Shown: one piece after another, positions 14,484 to 17,051 of the stretch
How positions within the stretch are numbered: position 1 is the first letter of the stretch
Layout: the number at the start of each line of letters is the position of its first letter
Assembly: GCA_020026215.1 (NCBI GenBank)
Contig: JAHHQT010000034.1
Span: forward strand, 1 to 17,051
Length of the DNA: 17,051 nt
Origin: Muribaculaceae bacterium
Lineage (GTDB): Bacteria; Bacteroidota; Bacteroidia; Bacteroidales; Muribaculaceae
Direction of reading: 5' to 3'
Notes under the pieces: model-generated
What the model saw: only the letters and a program-made list of their open reading frames with translations
The model's database searches: none
What the model was told of the DNA's origin: nothing
Position numbers and translations under genes: made by a program

Positions 14484-14499
14484 AACCAGTTTGGCTTTT
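14471..14499 (+). terminator. Weak terminator candidate after the LuxR-type gene
   Basis: GCCAAA (14471-14476) can pair with TTTGGC (14490-14495) across a 13-base loop that contains the stop codon, followed by TTTT. The stem is only 6 bases long, so termination would be weak. Confidence 0.35.
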
Positions 14500-14596
14500 G
14501 TCAATTCGTTTTCCAGAAACATTGAGAAAATGTTGTGTTTCCATTATTGGGTGTCTGTAAAATCCTTTGGATAAAATAATTACGTACAATCAGAGC

Positions 14597-14631
14597 TGTC
14601 AAAAAGCATTATTCTTTAATCCTATTTGACA
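14597..14631 (+). repeat. Inverted repeat TGTCAAA / TTTGACA upstream of the mannosyltransferase gene
   Basis: TGTCAAA (14597-14603) and TTTGACA (14625-14631) are perfect 7-base inverted copies 21 bases apart. They lie about 42 bases upstream of the predicted -7 element, in a 232-base intergenic gap that otherwise shows only AT-rich sequence. They could be half-sites for a regulator; chance occurrence is possible. Confidence 0.35.
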
Positions 14632-14672
14632 TTAATTATTGAATTCTATTTAACCAATTGAAAAAAATGAGT

Positions 14673-14680
14673 TATTTTTG
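14673..14680 (+). promoter_or_regulatory. Predicted -7 promoter element of the mannosyltransferase-pyrC operon
   Basis: TATTTTTG matches TAnnTTTG. It lies 35 bases before the ATG at 14716 and too close to the alternative GTG at 14698 for a normal leader, so it also supports the ATG. No good -33 TTG is seen (nearest at 12 bases). Confidence 0.5.
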
Positions 14681-14715
14681 TAAACATAATAACTTCGGTG
14701 AAATATACTATCACA

Positions 14716-15468
14716 ATGTCAGAACAGAAAAAATCGGATAGTGTGGTTATCATACCCACTTACAATGAAAAGGAAAATATTCAAAACATTATTTTGGCGG
14801 TTTTTGCACTGCCTGTGCAATATGATGTATTGATTATTGATGACAATTCTCCCGACGGCACAGCAGATATCGTAAAATCTATGCAGGCTCAATACCCTGA
14901 CCGTTTGCACATGTTGCAACGCAAAGGTAAATTGGGTTTGGGAACAGCTTATATTGCCGGTTTCAAATGGAGCTTGGAGAAAGGTTATGATTTCATTATT
15001 GAAATGGATGCCGATTTTTCTCACCCGCCAAAGAAATTGTTGGAATTGCGTGAGGCTTGTATGAATGGAGCGGATGTAGCCATCGGTTCACGTTATATTA
15101 CAGGTGTCAATGTGGTGAACTGGCCGATGGGTCGTGTCTTGATGTCTTATTATGCTTCAGCTTATGTAAGAATCATTACAGGTTTGAAAATCAAGGACAC
15201 TACAGCAGGATTTGTTTGCTATCGCAGCCGTGTGTTGAAGACTATGGATTTGGATAAAATCCAGTTTAAGGGCTATGCTTTCCAGATTGAAATGAAATTT
15301 ACCGCCTATAAATGCGGTTTCAAGATTGTGGAAGTGCCTATCGTGTTTGTTAACCGTGTGTTGGGTTCAAGCAAGATGAATTCAAGCATCTTTGGAGAGG
15401 CAGTTTTCGGAGTTATTAAATTGAAAATTGGAAGCTGGTTTAAGAAATATCCTAAAATTACGGAATAG
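14716..15468 (+). CDS. Polyprenol monophosphomannose synthase (DPM1-like GT2)
   Basis: The enzyme probably moves mannose from GDP-mannose to polyprenyl phosphate at the inner membrane, making the donor for periplasmic mannosylation. The 250-residue protein is a single GT-A domain without C-terminal helices, like soluble DPM1 forms. Motifs: IPTYNEKENI (13-22), DDNSPDGTADIV (42-53), the metal- and nucleotide-binding DAD (98-100) in EMDADFSHPP, GSRYITG (124-130), and GSSKMN (217-222) near the acceptor site. I chose the ATG at 14716 over the in-frame GTG at 14698, which lies too close to the promoter element. pyrC starts 2 bases after its stop. The sugar is inferred from family membership; some relatives use other hexoses. 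Confidence 0.9.
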   Translation: MSEQKKSDSVVIIPTYNEKENIQNIILAVFALPVQYDVLIIDDNSPDGTADIVKSMQAQYPDRLHMLQRKGKLGLGTAYIAGFKWSLEKGYDFIIEMDADFSHPPKKLLELREACMNGADVAIGSRYITGVNVVNWPMGRVLMSYYASAYVRIITGLKIKDTTAGFVCYRSRVLKTMDLDKIQFKGYAFQIEMKFTAYKCGFKIVEVPIVFVNRVLGSSKMNSSIFGEAVFGVIKLKIGSWFKKYPKITE

Positions 15469-15470
15469 TT

Positions 15471-16817
15471 ATGGGTAAGACGTTAATATTCAATGGAGAA
15501 CTCGTCAATGAAGGTCGTAGATGGAAAGGATATATCGTTATAGATAACGAATATATTGAAAAAGTTGGAGAAGGTGAACCTGATGCTGAAATCAAGGCAC
15601 AATGTTCAACACAGTATGATGTGGACGGTGCATTGATTCTTCCGGGTGTAATTGATGACCAAGTGCATTTCCGCGATCCGGGCTTGACTCACAAGGCTGA
15701 TATCTACACTGAATCTGCTGCAGCTGTTGCAGGTGGTGTCACTTCATTTATGGATATGCCAAACACCAAACCGCCGACAGTTACTTTAGAGGCTTTGGAA
15801 CAAAAGAACAAACATGCTTCGGAAGTTTCATTGGCAAACTATGGATTCTTCATTGGTGGTACTAACGATAACCTTGCTACTCTCTTAGCTACTGACTATA
15901 AATATACTCCGGGTGTGAAATTGTTTTTGGGTGCATCAACAGGAAATATGTTGGTGGACAATCGCGAAACTTTGAAGAATATCTTTTCTGAAGTTCCAGC
16001 CTTGATTGCTATCCATTCTGAAGACGAAGCCACTATCCGCCGTAACCGTGAATTTTATGTGAAGAAATATGGAGAAGACTTGCCAATCAAATTTCACCCT
16101 TTGATTCGCAGCAACGAGGCTTGCTATAAATGTACAGCCAGAGCTGTGGAATTGGCAACCAAATGCAATACACGTTTACACGTGTTGCACTTGTCCACTG
16201 AACGTGAATTGGAATTCTTCAGCAACAAACCGTTGTGCGAAAAGAAAATCACTGCCGAAGTTTGCGTACATCATCTATGGTTTACTGATGATGACTATGC
16301 AAAATACGGTAACTTGATAAAATGGAATCCAGCCATTAAAACTTGGGATGACCGAGCCGCTTTAAGAATGGCTTTGAATCAAAATTACATTGATATTGTA
16401 GCCACTGACCATGCGCCACACTTGCTTTCTGAAAAACAGGGCAGTTGCTTGAAAGCAGCATCTGGCGGACCGCTGATACAACACTCTTTATTGGTAATGC
16501 TTGAATTGGTCAAGCAAAATGAATTCACTCTTGAATTGGTAGTGGACAAAATGTGTCATGCCCCTGCTGAATTGTATAAAGTTAAAGACCGTGGAGATTT
16601 GCGCGAAGGTTATTATGCCGACATCGTGGTAGTGGATCAAACCGTGCCATTTACTGTGCGTGCAGAAAATATCCTTACCAAATGTGGATGGTCGCCATTT
16701 GAGGGCTATATGTTCCATAATTCAGTGCGTCAAACATTTGTAAATGGAAATCTTGTATATAACCAAGGCGAAATATTACGTAATTCATTCGGAAAACGAC
16801 TGGTTTACAATAACTAA
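15471..16817 (+). CDS. pyrC: Dihydroorotase
   Basis: PyrC closes carbamoyl aspartate to dihydroorotate in pyrimidine synthesis. The 448-residue amidohydrolase has the length of the larger DHOase class. Visible active-site elements: DDQVHFRDPG (62-71) with H66, the likely carboxylated lysine K150 in KLFLGASTGNM, H182 in IHSED, H237/H240 in LHVLHLST, and D313 in ATDHAPH. The first metal-site histidine of the usual H-x-H motif is Q64. I recall QVHFR as normal for Bacteroidota dihydroorotases, so this is probably an active lineage variant. It is joined to the upstream mannosyltransferase by a 2-base gap and is followed after 9 bases by a P-type ATPase gene. Confidence 0.93.
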   Translation: MGKTLIFNGELVNEGRRWKGYIVIDNEYIEKVGEGEPDAEIKAQCSTQYDVDGALILPGVIDDQVHFRDPGLTHKADIYTESAAAVAGGVTSFMDMPNTKPPTVTLEALEQKNKHASEVSLANYGFFIGGTNDNLATLLATDYKYTPGVKLFLGASTGNMLVDNRETLKNIFSEVPALIAIHSEDEATIRRNREFYVKKYGEDLPIKFHPLIRSNEACYKCTARAVELATKCNTRLHVLHLSTERELEFFSNKPLCEKKITAEVCVHHLWFTDDDYAKYGNLIKWNPAIKTWDDRAALRMALNQNYIDIVATDHAPHLLSEKQGSCLKAASGGPLIQHSLLVMLELVKQNEFTLELVVDKMCHAPAELYKVKDRGDLREGYYADIVVVDQTVPFTVRAENILTKCGWSPFEGYMFHNSVRQTFVNGNLVYNQGEILRNSFGKRLVYNN

Positions 16818-16826
16818 CTTTAGATT

Positions 16827-17051
16827 ATGATTGATAAAAAAACGTTAGAGGGATTAAACGATATTCAAGTCATAGAAAGTAGAAAACTTCATGGCGAAAA
16901 TATCCTTACTCCCCCTGAAAAGCAGTCTGTATTATCTCAATTTTTAGAAAATTTTAAAGACCCCCTAATCAAAATTCTATTGGTGGCATTGTGCCTTTCT
17001 GTAGGTATTGCCGTCTATGAATTCTTGCACCTCGACTTCACGGTTTCAGTA
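16827..17051 (+). CDS. Calcium-type P-type ATPase, N-terminal fragment (3' end outside window)
   Basis: An open frame runs from the ATG at 16827 to the window edge, giving 75 residues. VIESRKLHGENILTPP (residues 15-30) is the cation-ATPase N-terminal motif. FKDPLIKILLVALCLSVGI then leads into the first membrane helix, and the pattern matches PMCA-type calcium-translocating P-type ATPases of bacteria. The phosphorylation site DKTGT and all ion-binding residues are beyond the window, so the ion is inferred from N-terminal similarity only. It starts 9 bases after pyrC and is probably co-transcribed with it. Confidence 0.85.
   Translation, partial: MIDKKTLEGLNDIQVIESRKLHGENILTPPEKQSVLSQFLENFKDPLIKILLVALCLSVGIAVYEFLHLDFTVSV

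Noticed and set aside
14698..14715. GTG start for the mannosyltransferase gene
   Set aside because: It would leave only about 11 bases of leader after the predicted transcription start; the ATG at 14716 gives the usual DPM1-like N-terminus.
1..17051. CRISPR array, tRNA, rRNA, transposase or phage genes
   Set aside because: No spaced direct repeats, cloverleaf sequences, rRNA segments or mobile-element proteins were seen on either strand; gene content is that of a stable core region.

Overview
The window looks like chromosomal DNA from a member of the order Bacteroidales (phylum Bacteroidota). The evidence is an AT-rich composition, almost no Shine-Dalgarno sequences, several upstream copies of the Bacteroidota -7 promoter element TAnnTTTG, and genes typical of that group (DUF6452, DUF6048, the DUF2582 small winged helix, formate-dependent PurT, DPM1-like glycosyltransferases). 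The genus cannot be fixed by reading alone. No rRNA, tRNA, CRISPR array, phage or insertion sequence was seen. This is mostly a core-genome, housekeeping region.

Layout. Positions 1-1882 (+): the end of a membrane-anchored family 2 glycosyltransferase, then a DUF6452 lipoprotein and a DUF6048 exported protein, closed by a hairpin terminator that also faces the convergent cdaA. Positions 1941-7717 (-), read right to left: rsgA; two paralogous NSS sodium/solute symporters with a small one-helix membrane protein between them; folP; and cdaA (c-di-AMP synthase). Positions 7718-8058: an AT-rich intergenic region with a tandem repeat and a 19-base palindrome. Positions 8059-9578 (+): a 67-residue winged-helix protein, then purT. 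Positions 9655-10317 (-): ung, sharing a bidirectional terminator with purT. Positions 10551-14483 (+): a tight run of dCMP deaminase, an S41 protease, 5-formyl-THF cyclo-ligase, a hemerythrin/RIC-like protein that appears to have lost its metal ligands, and a LuxR-type regulator. Positions 14716-17051 (+): polyprenol-phosphate mannose synthase, dihydroorotase, and the start of a calcium-type P-type ATPase cut by the window edge.

How the genes fit together. One-carbon and nucleotide metabolism recurs: FolP makes the folate precursor, the cyclo-ligase recovers 5-formyl-THF, PurT uses formate for purines, PyrC makes dihydroorotate for pyrimidines, dCMP deaminase supplies dUMP for thymidylate, and Ung removes uracil from DNA. 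A second theme is the envelope and ions: glycosyltransferases, NSS symporters, a P-type ATPase, and c-di-AMP, a messenger that controls osmolyte and potassium balance in other bacteria.

The best candidates for something undescribed are: (1) the ligand-less hemerythrin/RIC-like protein directly upstream of a LuxR-type regulator; (2) the NSS - small membrane protein - NSS cassette, in which one transporter has lost the side chains expected at the Na1 site; and (3) the palindrome and repeat cluster upstream of the DUF2582 gene. All three are inferences from reading and would need homology and functional tests.
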